Assembly: GCA_001768965.1 (NCBI GenBank)
Contig: MEMY01000028.1
Coordinates: 1,263-7,588, forward strand
Source of the DNA: an archaeon RBG_16_50_20
GTDB taxonomy: Archaea > Thermoproteota > Bathyarchaeia > 40CM-2-53-6
DNA: 6,326 nt
Reading direction: 5' to 3'
The number at the start of each line of letters is the position of its first letter. Positions within the stretch are counted from its first letter, which is position 1. Below, piece by piece: positions 5,903-6,326 of this stretch. A model generated the notes under the pieces. That model searched no databases and was not told where the DNA came from. It saw only the letters and a list, made by a program, of their open reading frames with translations. A program made the translations under genes and the position numbers.

Positions 5903-5922
5903 GGTTAAAGGTAACAGGCCTA

Positions 5923-6326
5923 ATGACCGTTATGCCTGAAGCAACATTGACGTCAACCAGACTTGTCTCAGTGGTTCTTGGGACGTACAATGAAAGGGAA
6001 ACCCTCGCGAAACTTGTTCCTGCAATTGAGAGTATCTTCGAAGAGAATCGGACTAGTTGTGAGATCGTTGTGGTTGATGATAATTCTCCGGACGGTACTT
6101 CGGCGCTGGTTAGAGAGCTTGGGATGAAGTATGGAAATGTTAGGTTGCTGTGGCGCCCGGAGAAGATGGGACCGGGATCTGCTCATGCGGATGGGTATAG
6201 GGCTGCGAAGGGTGACATCATAATTGGAATGGACACGGACTTCTCGCATGATCCATACGATATTCCAAGGTTTCTGGCAAAGATCGATGAGGGATATGAT
6301 ATCGTGCAGGCATCCCGGTATATCGA
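5923..6326 (+). CDS. GT2 glycosyltransferase, dolichyl-phosphate mannose synthase (DPM1)-like, 3' truncated by window edge
   Basis: The frame stays open from the ATG at 5923 to the window end, giving 134 complete codons. Family members make polyprenyl-phosphate mannose (or a related sugar lipid) from GDP-mannose for glycosylation outside the cell. Visible motifs: LGTYNERETL at 19-28, VVDDNSPDGT at 50-59 for nucleotide binding, the basic/glycine segment RPEKMGPGSAHADGYRAAKGD at 78-98, the metal-binding DTD (104-106) in GMDTDFSHDP, and ASRY at 130-133, where GSRY is usual. These resemble DPM1 more closely than does the neighbouring GT2. An in-frame ATG at 5932 is an alternative start, only three codons later; TAA at 5899-5901 closes the frame upstream. 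AGG at 5916-5918 is a poor ribosome site, so leaderless translation is likely. The rest of the catalytic domain and any C-terminal membrane (GtrA-like) domain lie outside. Confidence 0.9.
   Translation, partial: MTVMPEATLTSTRLVSVVLGTYNERETLAKLVPAIESIFEENRTSCEIVVVDDNSPDGTSALVRELGMKYGNVRLLWRPEKMGPGSAHADGYRAAKGDIIIGMDTDFSHDPYDIPRFLAKIDEGYDIVQASRYI

Noticed and set aside
5968..6249. 93-codon minus-strand open frame at the right edge
   Set aside because: It is antisense to the DPM1-like gene, whose motifs run through this whole stretch on the plus strand.
1..6326. Search for tRNA or rRNA genes, CRISPR repeats, insertion sequences or attachment sites
   Set aside because: No cloverleaf pattern, spaced repeat array, transposase motif or terminal inverted repeat was seen; coding density is high with gaps of about 100 bp or less.

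Overview
The window looks archaeal. Supporting signs are the tRNA m1A methyltransferase with an archaeal TrmI-style N-terminal domain, two polyprenyl-phosphate type GT2 glycosyltransferases, a Bud32/APH-like kinase fused to a nucleotidyltransferase-like domain, TTTAA-like boxes about 25 nt upstream of starts, very short or absent leaders, and frequent TTG/GTG starts. GC content appears intermediate. A TACK-type lineage (Thaumarchaeota/Bathyarchaeota-like) would fit, but this placement is impression only; no rRNA or marker gene is present to settle it.

Left part, plus strand (1-1375): the C-terminal two thirds of an NADP-type glutamate dehydrogenase, cut by the window edge. After a 47-nt gap with a small hairpin and a pyrimidine tract comes a VOC/glyoxalase I-like enzyme with all four expected metal ligands. 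The interval 1376-1477 holds no gene; it separates convergent genes and carries one small terminator-like hairpin.

Central part, minus strand (5839 down to 1478): five closely packed genes in the order GT2 glycosyltransferase (ALG5/DPM1-like), nucleotidyltransferase-like/kinase fusion, HAD-IB phosphatase, small two-TM PH-like membrane protein, and TrmI. Gaps are 63, 12, 47 and 1 nt. Three of the five use TTG as the only workable start. The first three genes lie in one reading frame, separated only by TGA stops. The kinase and phosphatase are adjacent and look translationally coupled, and the PH-like protein is coupled to TrmI.

Right edge, plus strand (5923-6326): the start of a second GT2 enzyme of the dolichyl-phosphate mannose synthase type, transcribed divergently from the first GT2 across an 83-bp promoter region and cut off by the window end.

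Working together (inference): the two GT2 enzymes probably charge a polyprenyl phosphate with sugar for surface glycosylation. The kinase/phosphatase pair may act on a lipid, sugar or protein in the same area, but no substrate can be read from sequence. TrmI is a housekeeping tRNA enzyme that may share the transcript only by position. The most unusual item is the kinase fusion, whose N-terminal nucleotidyltransferase-like domain appears to have lost its catalytic aspartates.
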